Shown: positions 1 to 7,182 of the stretch, one piece after another | Position numbering within the stretch: position 1 is the first letter of the stretch | How the letters are laid out: each line of letters opens with the position of its first letter | Assembly (NCBI GenBank): GCA_041690675.1 | Contig: JAWLGU010000103.1 | Coordinates: 1-14,239 of the forward strand | Origin: UBA7803 sp041690675 | GTDB taxonomy: Bacteria > Pseudomonadota > Gammaproteobacteria > Pseudomonadales > Azotimanducaceae | Length of the DNA stretch: 14,239 bases | Direction: 5' to 3' | Position numbers and translations under genes: made by a program | The notes under the pieces: model-generated | The model's database searches: none | The model's input: only the letters and a program-made list of their open reading frames with translations | Told to the model about the DNA's origin: nothing

Positions 1-55
1 GATCGCGCCCGATCGCGGGGCCGATACGAGTATCTCACCCGCCACCGCTCGAGAG
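1..55. other. Left-edge flank with short inverted and direct repeats
   Basis: This stretch lies just downstream of the stop codon of the large c-di-GMP protein. It contains the inverted repeat GATAC-GA-GTATC (23-34) and a direct repeat GATCGCG at 1-7 and 11-17. The two-base centre is too tight for a terminator hairpin, so an operator for a gene outside the window is possible. Nothing here can be named with certainty. Confidence 0.25.
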
Positions 56-3000
56 TTACGGGCGGAGCTGCTCCAGCGGGCAGGGCCGGTCGATGTGATA
101 CCCCTGCACGTAGTCCACGCCGATCTCCTTGAGCCGCTCGAGCACCGCATCGTTCTCCACGAACTCGGCGATCGTCTGCTTGCCCATGTAGTGGCCGATT
201 TCGTTGATGGAGCGCACCACGGCGTAGTCGCCGGGGTTGTCGGCGATGTCCTTGACGAACACGCCGTCGATCTTCACGTAATCCACGGGCAGGTTGCGCA
301 GGTAGGAGTACGACGAAAGGCCCGTGCCGAAATCGTCGAGGGAGAAGCGGCAGCCGATGATCTTCATGCGGTTCATGAATTCCCGGGCGTTGTCCAGGTT
401 GGCGATGGCCGCGGTCTCGGTGATCTCGAAACACACCTTGCTGGTGGGCGCCTGAGTGCGCGAGAACTGATCGAGCACGAAGTCCGGGAAGGTTTCGTCG
501 TTGACGCTGTGGCCGGAGACGTTGATGGCGAAGCCGCCGAAGCGGTTCAGCTCCTGGCGATGCTCCGACATCCACTTGAACACCCGCTCGATCACCCAGC
601 GGTCGATGGCCGTCATGCGCTGGTAGGTCTCCGCCGCCAGGATGAAGTCCGCCGGCGGCATGGTGTCGCCCATCTCGTCCACCATGGTGAGGAGAATCTC
701 GAAGTGGGACTCCAGCGGGTTTTCCCGTCCGGTGGGTGCGATGCGCTGACAGTTCAGCAGCAAGCGGTCTTCGGAGAGCGCCTTGTCGAGCTGGGTGACC
801 CACTCCATGATGCCGTGACGATTGCGGATCACCGTGTCGCCGAGCTCGTACTCCTGGACCCGGTTGCGTCCGGCGTCCTTGGCGGCGTAGCACGCTTCGT
901 CGGCGTACTGCATGGCCACGTCCACGCTTTCGGTTGTGGGGTCGATGAAGACCAGCCCCATGCTGGCCGACAGCGCGTACATGCGCCCGTCCCACTCGAA
1001 GCGCTGGCCGCGGATGGCGTTCAGCAGGCCGTTGGCCAGCTCGCGGGCCTGGGCGGTGGTGACGTTCTCCACCAGCACGCCGAACTCGTCGCCGCCCAGA
1101 CGCGCCACCCGGGCCTGCTCCCCCGCGAGCTCGCGGGCGAGGGTGTCGGCGATGAGCTTCAGCAGCTCATCCCCGGCGGTGTGGCCGCTGGTGTTGTTGA
1201 CGATCTTGAACTGGTCCAGGTCGAGATACAGCAGCGCGTGCTGCTCGCCGCTGGCCCGGGCTGCCGCGATGGTGCGACTCACCTCGCGCTCGAACTCCTT
1301 GCGGTTCATCAGCGCGGTCAGGTCGTCGTGGGAGGCCTGGTACGCGAGCTGATGATGCATGTTCTCCAGCATGCGCTGTGACGCCCGCTCCATGAGCGGC
1401 AGATCGAAATCGTCCAGCAGGGTGATCCGGCCCTGGTGCAGACCCTCGGTCATCTCCTGCAGGGTCAGCTCGCGGATCCTCACGCCCTTGCGGTTCACCA
1501 GCACGAACGAGCTGGCATCGTCGCCGACGAAGGCGACGGTGAGAATCAACGGTCGCCCTTCCCGATCACTGGTTGCCAGCCACTCGCCCACCTGAATGCG
1601 CCGGGCCCGCTCCAGCGCCTTGCTCCAGCTCTGCTGCACCGACTCGTCGTCCGCGTCGATGCGCGGCTCCACGTCGTGCAGCAGACCGTCCAGACCCAGG
1701 GCCGCGGCCACGCCGTCTTCGGGCACCTCGACGTAGCGCACCGGCGCCCGCTTGCCGGCGGTGTCTCCCACCAGCACGTCGGACAGGGCCATGATCAGCG
1801 GGGTGCGCTTGCTGGGGTCGAAGGAGATGCTGTTCAGCCCCTCCACCACCCGCTTGAGCAGGGTTTCGGGTTGCAAGTACGCGGGGCTTCCGGGGGCGAT
1901 CTCGCCGGTGAGCTGGCCCATGAGCTGATCGAGCAGGCCGAGCTGGTCGCGCCACTCGTTGGAGTCGGGGCCGCGCCGCAGATGGGTGTGAACCAGCAGG
2001 TTCCGCCAGCCGGGGTTCAGCAGCTTCAGCACCAGGTCCGGCACCCCGCGGCCGCCGATGCGCGGCTGCATCTCGCGGAGCACCGCCCGCCGGGCTCGCG
2101 CCAGCTTCTGCTGGCCTTCGGAGGCCCTGACGGTACGTTCCACGTTGCCCCGGTAGGTCTGAACCTGGCGATCCACCAGCGGGTTCAGCTCGTCCACCAC
2201 CTCGCTGAAGACTTCCGGGTTCTTGTCGTACTCACGGATCACCCGCTGCAGCAGCTCGTCCACCCGCCGGCCGACTTCACGGTCGATGCCGTCGCGCACA
2301 TCCTGGACGTTGCCCAGGCGGGCGAGCTGATTGAGCATGAGAACGGCGCTGTGGGGGCGCTCGGACTCCTGGCGCAGGAAGTGGGGGTCCTGGGCCGCCA
2401 GCTTGTTGAGCGTGATCTCCAGGCGACGGATCCACTCGCGGATGCCCTGGGTTAGGTAGTGATCCGACTCCAGGGAGCGGATCAGGCCTTCCATCACGTC
2501 CAGGGTGTCGTAGTCTTCTTCGCGAAAGCCCTTGCGGTCGCCATGGCGGCTTCTGAGGATCTCGATCAGCCGCGGCTTCAGACGCTGATCCGTGAGCGGC
2601 GCGTCACCCAGCTCCGCCTCGATCTCCGAGAGCGCCTGGAGAATGTCGGAGCCTCTGAAGGTCTGATCGTCGCTGGCACCCGGCGGTGCCAGCAGGTCGT
2701 CGGCCGCCTGGCCGCGCAGCGCGCGGGTGCGGCGGCTGAGATCGAGCAAGCTGCGGGCCGTGGAGTACGCCTGCACCGGCCCGCCGCCGAGCGGCACGAA
2801 GGGGTTGTGATCGGCACGCATGCCAGCGCCGCCGAAGGCGTCCGCCGCCATCGCTGCTTCCCGCACCGCCGCATCCATGCCCTGATAGGCGTCCGGCTCC
2901 AGCCGCACTCCCGAGGGCGAGCGCCGGATGGCCGAGCGCGCCAGACTCTCGCGGATCTCGCTGGTGCTGGGGAATGCACCGCTCTCGGCGAAGAGCTGAC

Positions 3001-4150
3001 TCAGCGCCGTATAGAGGTTGCTCAGCATGGGCAGCAGGGCGCGCTCGAAGTAGCGGAAGAAGTCCTGGCGCACCTGCCGGCGCAGGTCCAGGGGCTTCAG
3101 CGCGTCGTCGAAGGCCCAGGCAATCACTGCCGGCCCCACCGGCACGGCGTCCTTGTGGGTCCAGGGCTTGGCCACCAGACCGAGCTGGGCGCGCATGTCC
3201 AGAAGCTGCTCCGAGCAGCGGTTCTCCGCCTTGGAAATCACCTCGGCCACGGCCAGCCAGGCTTCGAACTTATCCGTGTCGACGAGCTGGAGCTTGCCGC
3301 CATCTCCGGATTCCCGGCGGCGCCGCTTCTCCAGCACCTCTTCCAGCGGCGTCACCCGGTCGAGCTGACGCAGCACTTCCCGGCTGAAGCTGTCCTTGAT
3401 GCGCTGCTGGTGCTTCTCGAGCTGATCCAGGCCCTCCAGGTACATCATCTGCACCGCGTTGGTGCCGGCATCCCGGGCGCTGACCAGAAGCTCCTTGGCC
3501 GCGATGTCGCAGAAGCGTTCACCGATGCGCGCCAACATGGCTTCGAGCAACTCGCGCATCTTGCGCCGGACCTGCTCCGCCTGGGCCTCGGAGACACGCC
3601 GGTCGCGCAGCAGCGCCGCAGGAATCTCGGCGCTGACGGGCCCGGCAGCGGTGCCGCGAGGGGAGGTGCCGGCCGGCACGCCCGACGCCCGTGCGCCGGC
3701 TTGCGGCGCTGTGGTAGTGGGCGAATCACCGCCATCCGACCCGGGATCCGCTGCTGCCGGCGCCGGCTGCTTCTCCTCCGCCGCCGGCTCCCGGGCCATC
3801 ATGCCGGAGGCCACGCCGAACTCGATGAGCGCGTCGAAGGCGCCTTTGGGGAGGCCCTGGTCGAACATCACGCCGATGCCGTGACCGCTCTCGAGCACGC
3901 GAGCAATGGTGGCCTGGGTACGGAAGTGCTGCTGCCCGGTGGGGGTGGGCACGGAGAAGTGCACGGCGACGGCATCGCCCCGCTTCGGGTCCGCGCCGGT
4001 GGCCGCCAGCGAGCGGGAAACCCCGGAGCCGGTGAGCAGCATGCCCTGCTCGCAGAAATCGCGGACGGTGCACAGCCAGGAGCGCCCCTGGGCCGGATGC
4101 ACGAGCGCCGACAACGAGATGGGTTGTCTGCTGTAGCGTCGCCGGTTCAA
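56..4150 (-). CDS. PilZ / DUF1631 / GGDEF / EAL cyclic-di-GMP protein, 1364 aa
   Basis: Very large, apparently soluble c-di-GMP protein; no membrane segment is visible. Residues 1-115 resemble a PilZ domain: RRYSR fits the RxxxR motif, and D31-F-C-E-Q-G36 is a degenerate DxSxxG with Cys for Ser. A Pro/Ala/Gly-rich linker follows (about 119-170). Residues about 170-935 match DUF1631 as I remember it, through the blocks around VGPAVIAWAFDDAL, LNPGWRNLLVHTHLRRG and FVLVNRKGVRIREL; its function is unknown. A GGDEF domain has an intact GGDEF at 1019-1023, but the inhibitory RxxD is replaced by GEQA. The C-terminal EAL domain reads EIL at 1151-1153 yet keeps the other expected ligands (NVSG, EITET, DDFG at 1272-1275, VKID, VEN, VQGYH). 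It could therefore make, degrade and bind c-di-GMP; which activities are real is inference. The start is TTG: no in-frame ATG or GTG lies between it and an upstream stop, and the PilZ motif begins at once. It probably shares an operon with the upstream cyclase. Confidence 0.88.
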   Translation of the reverse strand: MNRRRYSRQPISLSALVHPAQGRSWLCTVRDFCEQGMLLTGSGVSRSLAATGADPKRGDAVAVHFSVPTPTGQQHFRTQATIARVLESGHGIGVMFDQGLPKGAFDALIEFGVASGMMAREPAAEEKQPAPAAADPGSDGGDSPTTTAPQAGARASGVPAGTSPRGTAAGPVSAEIPAALLRDRRVSEAQAEQVRRKMRELLEAMLARIGERFCDIAAKELLVSARDAGTNAVQMMYLEGLDQLEKHQQRIKDSFSREVLRQLDRVTPLEEVLEKRRRRESGDGGKLQLVDTDKFEAWLAVAEVISKAENRCSEQLLDMRAQLGLVAKPWTHKDAVPVGPAVIAWAFDDALKPLDLRRQVRQDFFRYFERALLPMLSNLYTALSQLFAESGAFPSTSEIRESLARSAIRRSPSGVRLEPDAYQGMDAAVREAAMAADAFGGAGMRADHNPFVPLGGGPVQAYSTARSLLDLSRRTRALRGQAADDLLAPPGASDDQTFRGSDILQALSEIEAELGDAPLTDQRLKPRLIEILRSRHGDRKGFREEDYDTLDVMEGLIRSLESDHYLTQGIREWIRRLEITLNKLAAQDPHFLRQESERPHSAVLMLNQLARLGNVQDVRDGIDREVGRRVDELLQRVIREYDKNPEVFSEVVDELNPLVDRQVQTYRGNVERTVRASEGQQKLARARRAVLREMQPRIGGRGVPDLVLKLLNPGWRNLLVHTHLRRGPDSNEWRDQLGLLDQLMGQLTGEIAPGSPAYLQPETLLKRVVEGLNSISFDPSKRTPLIMALSDVLVGDTAGKRAPVRYVEVPEDGVAAALGLDGLLHDVEPRIDADDESVQQSWSKALERARRIQVGEWLATSDREGRPLILTVAFVGDDASSFVLVNRKGVRIRELTLQEMTEGLHQGRITLLDDFDLPLMERASQRMLENMHHQLAYQASHDDLTALMNRKEFEREVSRTIAAARASGEQHALLYLDLDQFKIVNNTSGHTAGDELLKLIADTLARELAGEQARVARLGGDEFGVLVENVTTAQARELANGLLNAIRGQRFEWDGRMYALSASMGLVFIDPTTESVDVAMQYADEACYAAKDAGRNRVQEYELGDTVIRNRHGIMEWVTQLDKALSEDRLLLNCQRIAPTGRENPLESHFEILLTMVDEMGDTMPPADFILAAETYQRMTAIDRWVIERVFKWMSEHRQELNRFGGFAINVSGHSVNDETFPDFVLDQFSRTQAPTSKVCFEITETAAIANLDNAREFMNRMKIIGCRFSLDDFGTGLSSYSYLRNLPVDYVKIDGVFVKDIADNPGDYAVVRSINEIGHYMGKQTIAEFVENDAVLERLKEIGVDYVQGYHIDRPCPLEQLRP

Positions 4151-4161
4151 CTCTGGCAGGG

Positions 4162-4168
4162 TCCCTCT
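4162..4168 (-). promoter_or_regulatory. Ribosome binding site supporting the TTG start
   Basis: On the minus strand AGAGGGA sits 11 nt before the TTG at 4150. The spacing is slightly long, but it is the only purine-rich site in this 71-bp gap. No hairpin terminator is seen between the two minus-strand genes, which supports co-transcription. Confidence 0.45.
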
Positions 4169-4221
4169 GCGGTTGGCGGGGACATTAACGCATCTGTTGG
4201 GTCAGGTCACGTCACCGGGTC

Positions 4222-5331
4222 TCACCCCAGAATGATTCGGTCACGCCCCGACGACTTGGCCTGGTAGAGCGCCCGGTCTGCGCGCTGGATCACGTCTTCC
4301 ACGCTCTCCCCCGGGCGGAACTCGGCGATGCCAACGGAGACGGTGAGGCGGTACTCCGGGTGTTGCGGATCCACCTCCAGGGTGCGGGTGCGGTCGCCCA
4401 GCCGGCCGGCCACCCGGCGCGCCTCGTCCGCATCCGCGTCCACCAGCACCAGGAGAAACTCCTCGCCGCCGAAGCGGGCGACGAAATCCACCGACCGCAC
4501 CACCTGATCCGCCAGGGCGCCGAAGTCGCGCAGCACATCGTCGCCGCGCTGGTGGCCGAAGCGGTCGTTGATGCGCTTGAAGTGATCCAGATCGCAGTAG
4601 CACAGGGTGAACCCCACGTGCCCCCGGTCCGCCAGCGCCTTCTGGCGCGCCAGCACGTCCATGATGTAGCGGCGGTTGTAGAGCCCGGTGAGGTCGTCGC
4701 GCATGGCCAGATCCGCCAGCTTCTGCATGGCGGTATCCAGGCGGTGACGGCGGCGCTCGAAGGCATTGCGCAGTGCGGTGACCTCGCTGGCCATGAAGAA
4801 CATGGCGAGCAGCATCACCGAGAACGCCAGCATGAGCCGGCCCTCGGCGGGCGCCTCGTCCTCGAAGGTGGAGAGCAGCGCCAGGCTGCCGAGCAGGTAG
4901 CCGGCCCAGGTCACCACGGTGACCACCGCCACCTGCCGGCGGTTGAGGTGCAGGGCGGCATACAGCACGCCGAACAGCGGGACGGTGAGCAGCAGCAGCC
5001 GCAGCTCCGGGGCCACGAACAGCGACGACGCCACCACCCCCAGGTTCAGCCACAGCGCCTTCAGCATGGTGAGCGCGCCGGCGCCGAATCGCCCCACCGG
5101 GTGATCCATGGCCATCAGCACCGCGAGCCCCAGCACCCACGCCACCAGCAGCAGGTAGAGCTCTCCCACCAGCTCGCCGGCCAGGGGCCGGGCCATGAGC
5201 GCGCAGGCCAGCCCGTATGCGACCACGGCACCCAGCACCGCCGCGGCTCTGGCGGGTCTCAACGCGACCAGGTTCCTGACTGAAGACAACGTTATCCAAC
5301 CATGGATGACCAGCGGCCATTCTATCGGCAT
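4222..5331 (-). CDS. Membrane diguanylate cyclase (GGDEF), 369 aa
   Basis: Predicted to make c-di-GMP from two GTP at the inner membrane. The N-terminal half is hydrophobic, with about six segments near residues 28-48, 54-75, 86-107, 110-128, 133-153 and 165-182; I cannot assign this sensor to a named family. A short charged stretch (184-208) leads into a full GGDEF domain starting at DDLTGLYNRR. The active-site motif is GGEEF (288-292), an active form. R279-S-V-D282 lies five residues before it and forms the classical RxxD product-inhibition site. FKRINDRFGHQRGDD fits the Mg/GTP-binding part. The gene is first in a probable two-gene operon with the DUF1631/EAL protein and divergent from aer. 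The ATG at 5331 has only GGAAGG about 19 nt upstream; a TTG at residue 16 is an alternative start, so the first 15 residues are uncertain. Confidence 0.9.
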   Translation of the reverse strand: MPIEWPLVIHGWITLSSVRNLVALRPARAAAVLGAVVAYGLACALMARPLAGELVGELYLLLVAWVLGLAVLMAMDHPVGRFGAGALTMLKALWLNLGVVASSLFVAPELRLLLLTVPLFGVLYAALHLNRRQVAVVTVVTWAGYLLGSLALLSTFEDEAPAEGRLMLAFSVMLLAMFFMASEVTALRNAFERRRHRLDTAMQKLADLAMRDDLTGLYNRRYIMDVLARQKALADRGHVGFTLCYCDLDHFKRINDRFGHQRGDDVLRDFGALADQVVRSVDFVARFGGEEFLLVLVDADADEARRVAGRLGDRTRTLEVDPQHPEYRLTVSVGIAEFRPGESVEDVIQRADRALYQAKSSGRDRIILG

Positions 5332-5486
5332 CGAATCGTGATCGAGATCACCTTCCGTGGCGCCGTTGTAATCGAAATGTCATGGGGGATCTTCAGGCAG
5401 GATCGCCAGATTGCACTACCTTTACCTGGTCGCCCCCAGCCCTGGGCTCGGCGGCCCGAACTCGACCGACACCGCATGGGAGCAGT
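5332..5486. promoter_or_regulatory. Divergent promoter region between the cyclase and aer
   Basis: This 155-bp gap must hold the promoters of both the minus-strand c-di-GMP operon and plus-strand aer. I see no convincing sigma70, sigma54 or sigma28 promoter on either strand. The CRP-like palindrome is its only clear element. GGGAG at 5478-5482, four bases before the ATG at 5487, sets the start of aer. Confidence 0.5.
5338..5351. promoter_or_regulatory. CRP/Vfr-like palindrome upstream of the cyclase
   Basis: GTGATC-GA-GATCAC is a perfect inverted repeat and matches the GTGA-N6-TCAC core of the CRP/Vfr recognition site. It ends 7 bp from the proposed ATG of the cyclase, a position that suggests repression of that gene or, at a distance, an effect on the divergent aer gene. 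Short matches of this kind arise by chance, so function is inference. Confidence 0.35.
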
Positions 5487-7151
5487 ATGCGCATCAACAT
5501 GCCCATCACCGACGAGGAGTACGTGCTCGGCGAAGACGAGCAGATCGTCTCGCGGACCAACCGCCACGGCCGCATCACCTACGTCAACAACGCCTTCTGC
5601 CAGGCATCCGGATTCGCCCGGGAGGAGCTTCTCGGTCAGCCGCAGAACATCGTGCGCCACCCGGACATGCCCGAGGAGGCGTTCGCCGATCTCTGGGCCA
5701 CCATCGCGCAGGGCAAGCCCTGGTCGGGCGTGGTCAAGAATCGGCGCAAGGACGGCGGTTTCTATTGGGTGCAGGCCAACGTCACGCCGCTGGTGGAGGA
5801 CGGCGGCGCCATCACCGGCTACATGTCGGTGCGCACGCGGCCCAGCACCGAGGCCATTCGCGCGGCGTCGGACGTCTACGAACGGATACGCCGGGGCGAG
5901 GCGGTGAGCCTCGAGGAGGGCCGTGTGGTGGGTCGCGGCCCGCGGGCCCTGCTGCAGCGGGCCATGAGCGCTTCGTTCGACGTGCGCTGCTGGCTCACCG
6001 CCGCCGCCTTCACCGTGCTCTTCGCGGCCGTCACGGCGCTGGCGCTGACCCAGGCGCCAGGCAAGGCGCGCAGCGCCATCCTGCTGCTCGGCATGCTGGG
6101 GATGGCCGCCAGCGTGAGCTTCGGCATCTGGTGCGCCGGCGCCCTCACCCGGCCGCTGCGCAGCGCCCTCGGCAAGGCTCGCCTGTTGGTGGGCGGCGAT
6201 CTGCATCAGGAGTTCGAGATCTTCGGTGACCCGGAGCTCGCGCGCCTGTTTGCCGAGATCAACCAGGTCAAACGCAACCTCCTCGGCGTGCTCAAGGACG
6301 TGCAGATGCGGGCCATCCAGGTGGACGCCGCCGCCAGCGAGATCGCCGCCGGAAACCGGGAGCTGTCGACACGGACCGAGCGGCAGGCCGCCAGCCTGCA
6401 CGTCACCTCGTCGTCCATGGAGGAGCTCAACGCCACGGTGCACCAGAACAGCGACAACGCCCGCCAGGCCAGCGAGCTGGCCGCCCGGGCGTGCGCCGTC
6501 GCCCGGGACGGGGGCCAGGTGATGCACGAGGTGGCCAGCACCATGGAAGGGATCAGCAGCTCGGCCAGGGAAATGGCGGGCTTCATCGGTCTCATCGACA
6601 CCATCGCGTTCCAGACCAACATGCTGGCGCTGAACGCCGCGGTGGAAGCCGCCCGGGCCGGCGAGCAGGGTCGCGGCTTCGCCGTGGTGGCCAACGAGGT
6701 GGGCGAGCTGGCACGCCGCTGCGCCGGCGCCGCCCGGGAGATCCGCCGCTTGATCGAGGACTCCCTGGAACGGGTGGAGTCCGGCACCACCATGACCACC
6801 CGGGCCACCGAGACCGCCACCGAGGTGGCGGCCGCCGTGCAGCAGGTGACGGACATCATGACGGAGATCGCGGCTGCCTCCATGCAGCAGAGCGCCGGCA
6901 TCGACCAGGTGAACACGGCGGTGGCGCACCTGGATCAGGTGACCCGCCAGAACGAGACCCTGGTGGAGCAGCTCGCCAGCGCCGCCGCCAGCCTGGAGCA
7001 ACAGACCCAGCAGGTTCACGACGCCATGACCACCTTCCGCATGGACGGCCGCGACCGTGCGCGGTCCACCCGCGCGCCCCGCGGCCCCGGACGCCCCCAA
7101 AGCGCCGGCCGGAGCGACGTGCCGGTTCAGCGCGAGGCGGCCGCCGCCTGA
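5487..7151 (+). CDS. aer: Aer-like aerotaxis/redox receptor (PAS + methyl-accepting signalling domain), 554 aa
   Basis: Predicted energy-taxis receptor sensing cellular redox state through FAD and controlling the CheA kinase. The N-terminal PAS domain (about 20-120) closely follows E. coli Aer as I remember it: N34, R57-H58-P59-D60, F66, PWSG at 78-81 and VVKNRRK with N85 fall at nearly the same positions. Two membrane segments (about 168-188 and 197-217) form the hairpin typical of Aer, followed by a HAMP-like stretch from TRPLRS (221). The signalling domain (about 270-520) has the tip IDTIAFQTNMLALNAAVEAA. It then reads ANEVGELARR where most receptors have a form like EVRxLAQR. The C-terminus is basic and Pro-rich, then ends REAAAA, with no NWETF-type CheR/CheB tether. 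An upstream in-frame ATG at 5382 is rejected because the homology begins near 5487, where GGGAG provides a binding site. It lies beside two c-di-GMP genes, suggesting a shared role in motility decisions. Confidence 0.9.
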   Translation: MRINMPITDEEYVLGEDEQIVSRTNRHGRITYVNNAFCQASGFAREELLGQPQNIVRHPDMPEEAFADLWATIAQGKPWSGVVKNRRKDGGFYWVQANVTPLVEDGGAITGYMSVRTRPSTEAIRAASDVYERIRRGEAVSLEEGRVVGRGPRALLQRAMSASFDVRCWLTAAAFTVLFAAVTALALTQAPGKARSAILLLGMLGMAASVSFGIWCAGALTRPLRSALGKARLLVGGDLHQEFEIFGDPELARLFAEINQVKRNLLGVLKDVQMRAIQVDAAASEIAAGNRELSTRTERQAASLHVTSSSMEELNATVHQNSDNARQASELAARACAVARDGGQVMHEVASTMEGISSSAREMAGFIGLIDTIAFQTNMLALNAAVEAARAGEQGRGFAVVANEVGELARRCAGAAREIRRLIEDSLERVESGTTMTTRATETATEVAAAVQQVTDIMTEIAAASMQQSAGIDQVNTAVAHLDQVTRQNETLVEQLASAAASLEQQTQQVHDAMTTFRMDGRDRARSTRAPRGPGRPQSAGRSDVPVQREAAAA

Positions 7152-7156
7152 GCGCC

Positions 7157-7182
7157 CGCCGGCGCCCTCACAGGGCCCGGCG
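7157..7182. terminator. Possible bidirectional hairpin between aer and glpK
   Basis: A GC-rich hairpin has a 10-bp stem interrupted by one bulged C (7163) and a TCACA loop (7168-7172). The loop contains the glpK stop codon (TCA on the plus strand). There is no T-run on either side, so intrinsic termination is uncertain, but the two genes converge with only 16 bp between stops and no other candidate is visible. Confidence 0.3.

Noticed and set aside
95..4267. Long plus-strand open frames opposite the large c-di-GMP gene
   Set aside because: Their products are His/Arg/Ala/Gly-rich without recognisable domains, as expected for antisense frames in GC-rich DNA, while the minus strand has clear conserved motifs throughout.
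5382..5486. Longer aer start at 5382
   Set aside because: The extra 35 residues resemble nothing in the family and there is no binding site, whereas GGGAG precedes the ATG at 5487.
5322..7100. 592-codon minus-strand frame opposite aer
   Set aside because: Low-complexity His/Gly/Ala product with no family features; the plus strand encodes a clear PAS/receptor protein.
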